DNA from: JBOFDK01 sp051650305
GTDB taxonomy: Bacteria > Bacillota > Clostridia > Lachnospirales > Cellulosilyticaceae
Reading direction: 5' to 3'
NCBI GenBank assembly: GCA_051650305.1
Contig: JBOFIT010000028.1
Coordinates: 1-20,106, forward strand
Length of the DNA: 20,106 nucleotides
Shown here piece after piece: positions 1-8,924 of this stretch. The notes below the pieces were generated by a model. It had not been told where the DNA came from. It saw only the letters and a program-made list of their open reading frames with translations, and did no database searches. Position numbers and translations under genes: made by a program. Each line of letters opens with the position of its first letter. Position 1 is the stretch's first letter.

Positions 1-2891
1 TCGTTGATGGTTGTACCTTCTTTTGACAGTGTATTACCAAATGCATCGTAGCTATAGCGGTCTGTCACTTCACCTGTATCATCTGTAAGGAAACGAATAC
101 TTCCGATGTGGTCTCCATGATAGTAGCGTGTTTGTTCGCCTCTTGTCTGTGCCAATAGCTTATTGCCATAAGTGTAGCTGACAAGTAGTGTCCCATCTCC
201 TGCTATTTCATCTATTATGCGTGGATACATCACATTGCTATCTACAAGATAACGTGTCTCATCTCTTCCATTAACTTTTTTGCCTACACGTATGCCTGCT
301 GTATCATAGCTGTAGGTAGTGGTTATCATGCCTGCTTCACCAGGTGTAATGGATTTGATTTGTCTGTCTTCATAATCATAACTATAGGTATGAACTTCTT
401 CACCTTGTCGTTTTTCTAGTAAGTTCCCATTAGCATCATAGGTATAAGTAGCATTACCATCTGATAGCAGTCTATCGTTCTCATCATATGTCCACTGTGT
501 TGTGATACCATTTTTCACTTGAGTTATACGATTGCTTACTTTGTCGTACGTATAGCTTGTGCTGAGGATGACTTCCTCTTGGTCTTGGTTGCGAGTTGTG
601 ATAATCTCCCCGATAAGTCTTCCTAATTCATCATAGGTATAGTTGACGACTGTGCCATTTAGTTCCTTGACTTCTTCACGCAGACCTTTTGGTGAATAGG
701 TATATTCGTAGCTTTCTATTGGTAATGCTTGTGGGCTTAGATGTTCAATCTTTTTGAGACGATAGCGTTTATCATAAGTATACTTGGTCTTTACACCATT
801 TGCTTGGTCAATACTCTTGATATAGTTTGCCTTATCGTATGTATAGGTATATACCTGCCCTTTGCTATCTGTTACTGTATCTATTCTACCAAGTGCATCA
901 TGTGTATAGCTTGTCTCACTATAAGATGTTGTAACTTTTGTGATATTGCCATTTGTATCATATGCATAGCTTATCCATGTACCATCTGGATTTTGTTGTT
1001 TTTTGAGTCTGTTTAGGTAGTCATATTCATAGCTTGTACGACCTCTGGCATCTGTAATGGTTTTTATTTGCCCTATTGTATTGTAGGCATAGCTTTCTTT
1101 TGTACCATCTGCATAAGTCTTTGTTTGTAGTCGATTCATCGCGTCATAACTATACGTGGTCTCATTGCCGTTGAAGTCTATACGACTTATGAGGTTACCT
1201 CTTTCATCATATGCCATCTCCTCGAACATACCCATTGGCAATGTGCGCTTAGTCATCTGCCCGCTTAAATCGTAGGCATACTTCGTTGACTTGCCTTCTG
1301 CATCTATCACCTCTACCAATGCACCTAATTCATCATAATTGTAAGTTGTTGTACTACCTGTCGCATCCATAACTTGTTTGATGGCATTGTTTGCATCGTA
1401 CGTATATCGTGTCACATAACCTTCTTCATCTGTAACTTGAGTCATGCGTCCTAATGCATCGTAAGCCATTTGGATGCTTGTACCATCTGCAAAAGTAATG
1501 CGCTCACATAACCCACGTTTATTGTAGGCATAATGTGTAGCATAGCCATTTGGATCAATGATTGTCGTAGGTTCCATTGCATTTGTGTATTGATACCTTA
1601 TTACATGCCCTAATGCATTTGTTACACTTGTTTTTCTACCGAATGAATCATAGGTAAATGTTGTTTTGTTACGTGCTTCATCATACTGTTCAACCACATT
1701 TCCTATCTCATTATAAACATTTTCTATGTAGGTACCTTCTGGATTAATCATTTTTAGTAGTCGGCCTACTTTATCATACTCAAACGTTGTGGCTTTACCA
1801 TCCCTGCCATGTGCTTTGATCAGTTGATCACCCGCATTGTACTCAAATACTTCTTCTGTCTGGTCTGAATAAATGATACGTATTTGATTGCCACGTTCAT
1901 CATATTCAAATCTTGTCTTATGACCTTCTTGGTCTATAACTGCTTCCACTTGTCCTAAATCGTTATAAATATTCTTTTGTCTATTGCCTCGTGGGTCAAC
2001 TGTTTCTATAATTCTTCCCATCTCATCATAGACGTTGTATTTAATAACCTGTTCTACTTCCCCTTTTTCATTGGTTCGTGTAGATACGATAGAGGTACAT
2101 CTATCTTCTTCATCGTAATTAAAGAAGGTCGTATTACCTAGTGGGTCTGTCTCACTACGCAAATTGCCTTGCCCATCATAGGTATATTGGGTAATAGAAC
2201 CTATTGCATCTTCATTTTGTGTAATTCTTCCTTGTGCATCATAGGTACTTCTTGTTACATTGCCTTCTTCATCTCTGATTGTTGTCATATTACCTTGACT
2301 ATCGTATTCAAAGTGTAACTTCATACCATTCTTATCAGTGATTGTCTTCGCTCGTCCTTCTGTGTCATAGTCACACAGTACTTTATTGCCTCTCGCATCA
2401 TATTGCGCAACAATATTATTGTCTTCATCATACTCATAATAGATTGTTTCTCCACTAGCATTTGTTAGGCTTGTACAATTACCTTTATCATCATAGACAA
2501 AACTTGTCTTATTCCCTAGTGGATCTACTGTTTGCAAAATTTTGCCTTGGTCATTGTATGTATATAGCGTTTGATTTCCTAATTTATCTCTGATGATATT
2601 TTGTCTGCCCTCAATATCATGGTCATATTCCACACGATTGCCACTAGCATCTATACTTGCTATTAGACGCCCATCTGCATCATATTCATTACGTGCGACT
2701 GGTTTACCATCAGGTCCTACAATTTCTTTTAGGAAATGGTTCTCTCCATAGGTAAACTGTATCGTTTGGTTTATAGGGTTGGTAACCGCCACTAGATTAC
2801 CTTGTGCATCATAAGCATAAGTCGTTACCTTGCCCACTAAATCTGTCGCTTTAATAATACGTCCTTGTGCATCTCTTTCAAAGAGAATACT
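1..2891 (-). repeat. YD-repeat (RHS shell) coding region, about 45 units
   Basis: Reading the minus strand gives consecutive units of roughly 20-22 residues built on [YF]-x-YD-x-x-G-[RN]-[IL], followed by D-x-x-G-N. Examples are TYAYDAQGNLVAVTNP and QYTYDGQGNLRSETDP. I count about 45 by eye. At DNA level this shows as a degenerate element of roughly 63 bp, visible on the plus strand as recurring tcatcata/cgtatgtata words. The last units (RYYHGDHIGSIRFLTDDTG and RYSYDAFGN) match the start of the RHS-associated core. Repeats are well diverged, so recent DNA-level duplication is unlikely. Confidence 0.93.
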
Positions 2892-5800
2892 CTTGCCTCC
2901 TGAATGGATAATGCCATCTTTGGTAATTGCAATTGTATTACCTTTGTTGTCCTTCATGCTTTCTACGCCATTCACCTTGTGAATGATGACTTCTGTTCCT
3001 TCTTTGGTTGTAAGCTTGTAGCGTACTGGCTCAAAGAAGAATGCCGTTGCATCACCTATAAAATCTACTGGTCCTACTCTTTGTGATAGCAGTACATTAT
3101 TGCTTCCTACTACTTCTAACTTATAGCCTGATTTCCCTCTTGCTTGGAAGTTTACTGTCGTTGTCACAATAGGTACAAAAGGTTGCTGACTTGTACCGAG
3201 TACTACATCAAATGTCTCACTACTTCCATCGCCTAGTGTTACTGTTACATAGTGTTTTGCTGTATCTATAATCTGGTAGGATGCACCTATTCCTCCGCTT
3301 GATTGTACCTGCTCCCATCCGTGTGCCATTGGTGTACTTTCAAAGAGCTGCATGTTGCTAAGTCCAAGGCGCCAACCCACACCAAAATCACCCTGTGTCT
3401 TGTTACGGCTATCATAGAAGCGATCTATTGACATATCGATGCCTGCTACATTGGCTATAATGTCTGTAAACCCTATGCCCATATGACCTATCTTCATTTC
3501 TCCTTCTACAATGTAGTGTGTCTCTGTCGTAGTCGTATTGCCTGCTTGATCTGTTACTACTAATCGAACATTATAAATACCATTTTCAAGTAATGTTGGA
3601 TCGAATACACCTAATACTTCATTTATCTTTGGTACTGTCTCTTCTGCAAATGTAGTATATGCTGTATCGGTAGCTTTTCTGTACTGAAGCTTATAGCTTG
3701 CAAAGGCTACATTATCATTGGCAGTACCTATAATTGCTGTAGGTGCTGTGATACTTGTCCCTCTCTCTGGCCCTCCAAATATAACTTCTCCTTGTCCTTC
3801 ACCCTGCTCGGCTACAAATTGACATTCATTTGTCACAAGTACACTACTGCCACTTACGGTTTCAGCAATGGCGGTTAGACTAACTGTTTTTGCTATTTCT
3901 GAAGTGAAATTCACTTTACCATCCACTGTATGTGTAAGCACACCATCAATATACAGTTCAAGTTTTGCGACTTCTGCTGTTCCTTCTATGTAAACATGTG
4001 CTTCTACTGGTTCACCTACAGTTGCCGTAATCTGAGATACATTGAGATTTAAGATAAGCTCTCCACTACCTTGCCCTGTATCATCTGTCACATCATAAAA
4101 AATGCTTATCCAACGCGTCCATCCACTTACATCTGTAGCTGTAAGGCGTATTTCATAAATACCTTTTTCTAGATTTGTAGGGTCAAATACCCCCAATACT
4201 TCACTAAGTTTTTCAGTATTTCCTTCTGCTAAAAGGGTATACGCTTCTACATCTTTCGGTCGATACTCCAACTTATAATCTTTGATTCCTACATTATCAC
4301 GTACTGTACCCACAATTTTTGTAGGTTGTGTAATTTTACTTCCATGAATAGGTGTTTGAATATCCACTACTGGCGCCTGCGGGTCTCTATTGTCAATCAT
4401 GTCACATGACTTGCTCACTTCTGTTACATTGCCACTTAGGTCTGTTGCAACAACACGTACTGTTATGGTCTCTGGTTGGTCACGTCTAAATGTTATGGTT
4501 CCAGCACTTTCTAATATAAGTTCATCGTTGACATAGGCTGCTACCTTTGCTACATGTATATTATCCGCTACCTCTATAGTTGCTACGATTTCTTCTCCTA
4601 CACTCGCTTGGTCTTTAGAGAATGTAATATGTACTGTAGGGGCTGTATTATCAATTCTACCTTGTATCGTCTGATACGCAATCCATCCACCTTTATCCTG
4701 TACGGTCAATTTAAAGTCGTAAATACCATCTTCTACTTGGCGACTATCCCACACACCAAATGCTTCATCGACTTTGGGTGTATTCCCCTCGAAAAGTGTT
4801 ACAAACTTTGCTTCATCTTCATCTGCACGCTTTACTTGAATCATATAGCGTTCTAAAGCATTATCATCTTGAGCTGTCCCACTAAAAGCTACATTACCCC
4901 TTATATTGCCATCAAGTGCTGATAGGATAAGCTGTACTGTCGGCGGTATCTTGTCCCTTGTGTCGATAATACTACACTCACTTATTTGTTCATTTGTATT
5001 ACCACTTCTATCTGTCGCTACTACTTTAATCGTCACAATTTTTGCTTCTATTTCACTGAAACTTAATGTAGCTGATTGTTCATTTATACCTTCTTCAAAA
5101 TCTTTGATTTCTTCTAGAAGTACATCATCTTTATAAATTGCTACAGATTGTAAGTTTCTATTATCCAAAACCTGTATACTGGCCTCTACTAATTCACCCA
5201 CATCTGCTTTATCTTTTGACATTTTAATCGTTATCTGTGGTGCTACCTTGTCTTCTAACATTTCTTCTATCTCATATTGCACATCCACATGATTACTATT
5301 GCCACCTTTATCATAAGCAATCAGTCGAATGATATAGGTACCTTTCTCAAGCTGACTTGGATCTAATACCCCAAGACTTCTATTGTCGTGTGGCATTGGG
5401 TCTTTTACAAAAGTAATAAATCTGCTTTGTTCTTCTCCTTGCTTCTGATATTGAAGCTCATAATACAGCAGTCCTTCTGCATCCATTGCTGTTCCTATAA
5501 TTTCTACTGGTTCATTAATACTACTTCCATTTGCAGGACTGGTTATAGCTACAATAGGCTTCGTTGTATCATCTGTATTAACTATCTTACATAGAGCTTC
5601 CTTTCGACTTTCATTACCACTCGTATCTACAGCCTTCACTTCAATTTGATAAATCTTTGGCACATTGCCTTTTAGTACAAATTCATAAGGTTCTATTTGT
5701 GGCTCTAAGAGTTGCTCTTCTCCATTAATCCATACCTTAAGTTCTGATATAGCTATATTATCCGTTGCATAGATTATTGCACTGACATCTTCTCCCACTT

Positions 5801-8705
5801 GTGCTGTTTCTTTAGATAAATCTATATGAACAACTGGTAGTTCTTCATCTATAATGATTGGTGTCTTGGTTACATCAACTTTCACTGTCGCTTGTCTTTG
5901 ATTTGCACCATCTGTTACTTGTACTGCAAGTACATAGGTCCCCTCTTCACTAAACTGTGCTGTTGTGACAGCTTTGGTTGCATCTTCAAAGGTTACTTCT
6001 CCTGGACCACTTACTTTTGTCCATCCTATAGCCATGGGATCACTTGTTGGCAAGAGATCATCTGTTATCGTAGCATTAAGTTCTAGCGCTTGTGTCATAT
6101 TTGTCTTTAAGTAGTTATCAACTGTTATTTCTGGTACATCATTAGCTTTTAATGGTATATCATAGCCATTAGATGTAACGGTAATATCTGTTAGTATAGG
6201 TGACTTACCATCTGATGAACGTCTAAACTCTACATTTAGCTTGATATAGCGTCCTCTAGGCAAATCTATTTGACTACCATTGGTTACTTCTTGTTGCTTT
6301 GAGAATTTTACGCCATCTTCACTGGTTTCTACATAGACACGAAGACTACCATCGTTGGTTCGTTGTCCATTCCATACAACTTTTCCCCATTCTACACCTT
6401 CTTGTTCACTATCATAAACCGTCGTCCATGTGCCAACTTCTGGCATTCCATAAAGTGTACTTCCAGTCATATCGCTGTAGTTATATAACGTTCCCCCAAG
6501 ATAAGGTGTTGTATAGTCAATCTCGCCGACTTTTCCTTTAGTCGGGTCAATTCTTACAACTACCCCTTTATTCATACAAGTTGCCCATATTTTATTATTG
6601 GCATCTACAGCTACGCCTGTTGCTCCACTTGGTAATGTAATATTTCCAACCCAAGTTCCATCATTTTTTAATCGTGAGAGTGTCCTATATGCCGAGCTAT
6701 GACTTACCCATATATCCCCATTTTGATCTACAGCACAACCTTGTGATGATGGTCCACCATGACTAAAGGTTCCCAAATGCTTACCATCTGGAGCAAATTT
6801 GTGAATAAGGCTTCCACCTGTATTCCATATATTTCCTTCTGGATCAATACCTAATCCATAGCTATAGTGATTGCTCGTAGTCCAGCCTTTGCCTTGCTCA
6901 CTCCTATTAAGTGATGTGGATGTATCCCATCTCAAAAATGGATTTGCCGACCAAATGACGCCATTCTTATCGATAAGACCACCATAACCACCATAACCGA
7001 CAGGCCCTTCTGTTCTCTTAATTTCTCCAGTGTCTCCATCAATCAAGTCAAAAACTCTATTACCTGTACCACTTACCCATACATCATTATTACCGTCTAC
7101 TGATACATGTCTCGTTCCTGGTGAGCTTGTACGTACATAAGTAATGATACATTCATCTTCTGCTGTTGATACGCCTCCAGAAGTATCTGCTCCACCTTTA
7201 TTCGTCCAAGCTCTTACATCACCTAGACCTGTAGAGGTATCACATATCCCATTACCATTTTTGTCAATCCATTGTCCATTTTCTTCAAGCCCTATCCTAG
7301 TTACACTATTGCCATCTCTATTTGCTACCCAAACATTCCCTTTTTTATCTACCGTTGTCCGAGATGGATTTAACGCTTGCCCTTGTGGCGCCGTACGGTA
7401 TTCACCTAATATTTCTCCTGTATCTGTATCAATCTTTACAACTGTTCCTTTACTTGATACCGCTACCCATATAAAATTAAACGGCTTTGTTTCTTCATCT
7501 AATTGCAGCTGATTAGGTATAGTATCTGCTAAGTTAATCGTCTTTCCTTGTGCAAAATCTTCTGTACTTGTATACGTCTTATAAATCATATATTCTCGTG
7601 ATATCACGTCAATACGCACAGTATCTTTTCTTGTGTATTGACCATCAAATACCGATAACTCTAGTATATATGTACCTTCCTCACTAAAACTTGCTTGTGT
7701 TGATGCTTGATTATGGTTATCAAAAGTAACTTCTCCTGGACCATCAACCTTTTGCCACTTAATATCTGGTATTGTATACAATAACCCATCATCTGCTACC
7801 AAACCTTTTAGTTCAACTTTATTCATTAAGTCTACTTCTTGGTTACTCCCTGCATCTACCGTTGGTGGTTTATTTAAAAGCTCTAAATCACTTTCATCCG
7901 TCTTAATTTTAATCATGCTCCCATTTAAAATGACTCTGTCTGCTATAATTCTTCCATTCAGTTCTAAATCATAGCCATTAAAAGTAACTGTTCCATTTGG
8001 TGCATAGATAATACCATTTAATTTAGCATAAGCTGCATTGATTGTAATATTACCTTCTTTAGAATAATAAAAAACCCTTGAATTATTCTGTGAACTAAGG
8101 CTATACATATTTAATGTAATATGTCTATCTGCAAAAATAGAACCTGTGCCCTCTAGTGCTACATTATTAAATGTAGCATCTCCATGTATAATAGCTGGCA
8201 TTTTAAATTCAGCATGGCTTTGGTCTATCATCAAATCGCCATCATACACATCTGCTATCCCTGAAAATAATCCTATCATTTCATCATAGAAATCTGGCAT
8301 CTGCAAAGTAGGTACACCTGTTACTTGCTGCCCTATTTCTATATTGGTACCATATGTCTGAAGCTCCCCACTAGCCTCACAACTTCCACTAATTCTCAAA
8401 TCTTGGCAATTTGTTCTAATGCCATTATTACTTCTTACATTGCCTTCTACGTCTAATGTATAGCCACTAAACTCAAGATTGGCCCTTTCATTCCCTGCAA
8501 ACAATCCATAATCAAATACATTGCTACTCACTGCTTCTGGTTCCACAACCTCGTACGCAGGTGGTGTCGTTGTTTCTACCTGTTTTGGACCTACTAGCTG
8601 TTGTATATCTGTATCCATAGTGTACTCTGTCCCATGTATCCCCGGTACATAGCACGCTTGGAGCAGCATTACAATAGCTAATAGCTTTGCAATCTTACTT
8701 TTCAT
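1..8705 (-). CDS. Giant secreted RHS/YD-repeat mosaic protein, C-terminus outside window
   Basis: The reading frame is open from ATG at 8705 to the left edge (2,901 codons, no stop). RHS proteins of Gram-positives are exported surface proteins whose YD repeats form a shell around a variable C-terminal effector, often a toxin. Residues 1-25 are a signal peptide (KSKIAK, then a hydrophobic core); LQAC ending at C18 could be a lipobox. Next come a beta-solenoid region (about 62-276, YAPNGTV and IIADRVILNGS, DUF7305-like), a PKD-like domain (278-367, with GPGEVTF), an NHL/SMP-30-like propeller with VDKKGNVWVA-type blades (about 410-735), a beta-sandwich-like segment (735-848), a second PKD-like domain (855-945), eight Ig-like domains (955-1737), the RHS N-terminal plug (FYDSRN, GWRLGLSN, about 1770-1785) and YD repeats from 1939. 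The visible end has YYHGDHIGS and YDAFGN, just short of the usual RHS core end. The effector is not visible. The start is supported by AGGGGAG at 8714-8720. Family assignment is firm; delivery of a toxin is inference. Confidence 0.95.
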   Translation of the reverse strand, partial: MKSKIAKLLAIVMLLQACYVPGIHGTEYTMDTDIQQLVGPKQVETTTPPAYEVVEPEAVSSNVFDYGLFAGNERANLEFSGYTLDVEGNVRSNNGIRTNCQDLRISGSCEASGELQTYGTNIEIGQQVTGVPTLQMPDFYDEMIGLFSGIADVYDGDLMIDQSHAEFKMPAIIHGDATFNNVALEGTGSIFADRHITLNMYSLSSQNNSRVFYYSKEGNITINAAYAKLNGIIYAPNGTVTFNGYDLELNGRIIADRVILNGSMIKIKTDESDLELLNKPPTVDAGSNQEVDLMNKVELKGLVADDGLLYTIPDIKWQKVDGPGEVTFDNHNQASTQASFSEEGTYILELSVFDGQYTRKDTVRIDVISREYMIYKTYTSTEDFAQGKTINLADTIPNQLQLDEETKPFNFIWVAVSSKGTVVKIDTDTGEILGEYRTAPQGQALNPSRTTVDKKGNVWVANRDGNSVTRIGLEENGQWIDKNGNGICDTSTGLGDVRAWTNKGGADTSGGVSTAEDECIITYVRTSSPGTRHVSVDGNNDVWVSGTGNRVFDLIDGDTGEIKRTEGPVGYGGYGGLIDKNGVIWSANPFLRWDTSTSLNRSEQGKGWTTSNHYSYGLGIDPEGNIWNTGGSLIHKFAPDGKHLGTFSHGGPSSQGCAVDQNGDIWVSHSSAYRTLSRLKNDGTWVGNITLPSGATGVAVDANNKIWATCMNKGVVVRIDPTKGKVGEIDYTTPYLGGTLYNYSDMTGSTLYGMPEVGTWTTVYDSEQEGVEWGKVVWNGQRTNDGSLRVYVETSEDGVKFSKQQEVTNGSQIDLPRGRYIKLNVEFRRSSDGKSPILTDITVTSNGYDIPLKANDVPEITVDNYLKTNMTQALELNATITDDLLPTSDPMAIGWTKVSGPGEVTFEDATKAVTTAQFSEEGTYVLAVQVTDGANQRQATVKVDVTKTPIIIDEELPVVHIDLSKETAQVGEDVSAIIYATDNIAISELKVWINGEEQLLEPQIEPYEFVLKGNVPKIYQIEVKAVDTSGNESRKEALCKIVNTDDTTKPIVAITSPANGSSINEPVEIIGTAMDAEGLLYYELQYQKQGEEQSRFITFVKDPMPHDNRSLGVLDPSQLEKGTYIIRLIAYDKGGNSNHVDVQYEIEEMLEDKVAPQITIKMSKDKADVGELVEASIQVLDNRNLQSVAIYKDDVLLEEIKDFEEGINEQSATLSFSEIEAKIVTIKVVATDRSGNTNEQISECSIIDTRDKIPPTVQLILSALDGNIRGNVAFSGTAQDDNALERYMIQVKRADEDEAKFVTLFEGNTPKVDEAFGVWDSRQVEDGIYDFKLTVQDKGGWIAYQTIQGRIDNTAPTVHITFSKDQASVGEEIVATIEVADNIHVAKVAAYVNDELILESAGTITFRRDQPETITVRVVATDLSGNVTEVSKSCDMIDNRDPQAPVVDIQTPIHGSKITQPTKIVGTVRDNVGIKDYKLEYRPKDVEAYTLLAEGNTEKLSEVLGVFDPTNLEKGIYEIRLTATDVSGWTRWISIFYDVTDDTGQGSGELILNLNVSQITATVGEPVEAHVYIEGTAEVAKLELYIDGVLTHTVDGKVNFTSEIAKTVSLTAIAETVSGSSVLVTNECQFVAEQGEGQGEVIFGGPERGTSITAPTAIIGTANDNVAFASYKLQYRKATDTAYTTFAEETVPKINEVLGVFDPTLLENGIYNVRLVVTDQAGNTTTTETHYIVEGEMKIGHMGIGFTDIIANVAGIDMSIDRFYDSRNKTQGDFGVGWRLGLSNMQLFESTPMAHGWEQVQSSGGIGASYQIIDTAKHYVTVTLGDGSSETFDVVLGTSQQPFVPIVTTTVNFQARGKSGYKLEVVGSNNVLLSQRVGPVDFIGDATAFFFEPVRYKLTTKEGTEVIIHKVNGVESMKDNKGNTIAITKDGIIHSGGKSILFERDAQGRIIKATDLVGKVTTYAYDAQGNLVAVTNPINQTIQFTYGENHFLKEIVGPDGKPVARNEYDADGRLIASIDASGNRVEYDHDIEGRQNIIRDKLGNQTLYTYNDQGKILQTVDPLGNKTSFVYDDKGNCTSLTNASGETIYYEYDEDNNIVAQYDARGNKVLCDYDTEGRAKTITDKNGMKLHFEYDSQGNMTTIRDEEGNVTRSTYDAQGRITQNEDAIGSITQYTYDGQGNLRSETDPLGNTTFFNYDEEDRCTSIVSTRTNEKGEVEQVIKYNVYDEMGRIIETVDPRGNRQKNIYNDLGQVEAVIDQEGHKTRFEYDERGNQIRIIYSDQTEEVFEYNAGDQLIKAHGRDGKATTFEYDKVGRLLKMINPEGTYIENVYNEIGNVVEQYDEARNKTTFTYDSFGRKTSVTNALGHVIRYQYTNAMEPTTIIDPNGYATHYAYNKRGLCERITFADGTSIQMAYDALGRMTQVTDEEGYVTRYTYDANNAIKQVMDATGSTTTYNYDELGALVEVIDAEGKSTKYAYDLSGQMTKRTLPMGMFEEMAYDERGNLISRIDFNGNETTYSYDAMNRLQTKTYADGTKESYAYNTIGQIKTITDARGRTSYEYDYLNRLKKQQNPDGTWISYAYDTNGNITKVTTSYSETSYTHDALGRIDTVTDSKGQVYTYTYDKANYIKSIDQANGVKTKYTYDKRYRLKKIEHLSPQALPIESYEYTYSPKGLREEVKELNGTVVNYTYDELGRLIGEIITTRNQDQEEVILSTSYTYDKVSNRITQVKNGITTQWTYDENDRLLSDGNATYTYDANGNLLEKRQGEEVHTYSYDYEDRQIKSITPGEAGMITTTYSYDTAGIRVGKKVNGRDETRYLVDSNVMYPRIIDEIAGDGTLLVSYTYGNKLLAQTRGEQTRYYHGDHIGSIRFLTDDTGEVTDRYSYDAFGNTLSKEGTTIN
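3495..5843 (-). repeat. Four tandem A-B pairs of Ig-like domains
   Basis: Within the RHS protein, residues about 955-1737 consist of two alternating Ig-like domain types, repeated as A-B four times with a period of about 190-200 residues. A units start near residues 955, 1155, 1355 and 1548. They carry SKxxAxVGE, then a DN pair, then a [AT]DxSGN-type turn, and end in a lone cysteine (ALC, SEC, KSC, NEC). B units start near 1048, 1256, 1443 and 1639. They carry PxxGSxI, IxGTAxDN, YxLQY, LGVFDPxxLExGIY and a final TDxxGN turn. B units lack the cysteine. The pattern suggests duplication of a two-domain cassette to lengthen a stalk. Confidence 0.85.
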
Positions 8706-8861
8706 CCCTTAATCTCCCCTTACAAATTTTATTATTATCACCTGTCAATCTTCTATGTTGTCACATATAGTTTAATGTATTTTTTATATTTTTACAATAT
8801 TCTTTATATTACACTCTATTCCTTCTCATAATATGTCATTTTCCCCTACCTAATCCCTCAC
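8706..8861 (-). promoter_or_regulatory. A+T-rich leader and presumed promoter region of the RHS gene
   Basis: No gene is visible here. The ribosome binding site AGGGGAG occupies 8714-8720, 8 nt before the ATG. Two weak promoter candidates read leftward. One is TTGTAA at 8792-8797 with TAAACT at 8769-8774 (17-nt spacer). The other is GATAAT at 8734-8739 with only a poorly placed upstream hexamer (GTGACA, 19-nt spacer). Neither is decisive. The upstream terminator at 8862-8904 argues that the gene has its own promoter in this interval. Confidence 0.4.
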
Positions 8862-8904
8862 AAAAAACCTGCTAGCCTTATTTACATAGTGCTAGCAGGT
8901 TTTT
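8862..8904. terminator. Bidirectional rho-independent terminator after the ABC-2 operon
   Basis: A perfect 9-bp stem, CCTGCTAGC (8868-8876) with GCTAGCAGG (8891-8899), closes a 14-nt loop. It is flanked by A6 (8862-8867) and T5 (8900-8904), so it has a U-tail in either direction. It sits 20 nt past the stop of the second permease and before the RHS start, so its main role is to end the leftward ABC transcript. Confidence 0.88.
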
Positions 8905-8924
8905 ATCTTTATTTATTTGTTTAT

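Noticed and set aside
1..2891. Regularly spaced similar words every ~63 bp, resembling a CRISPR or tandem DNA repeat array
   Set aside because: The words are degenerate and keep the minus-strand frame; they encode YD repeats of 20-22 residues. There are no identical repeats with unique spacers.
741..7512. Several plus-strand open frames of 60-122 codons
   Set aside because: They lie opposite the RHS gene, have odd composition (Cys, Ile, Tyr runs) from the complement of repeat codons, and lack ribosome binding sites and family resemblance.
8743..8748. Perfect TTGACA reading toward the RHS gene
   Set aside because: No -10-like hexamer stands 16-18 nt downstream; that position falls on TTGTAA next to the ribosome binding site, leaving no room for a leader.
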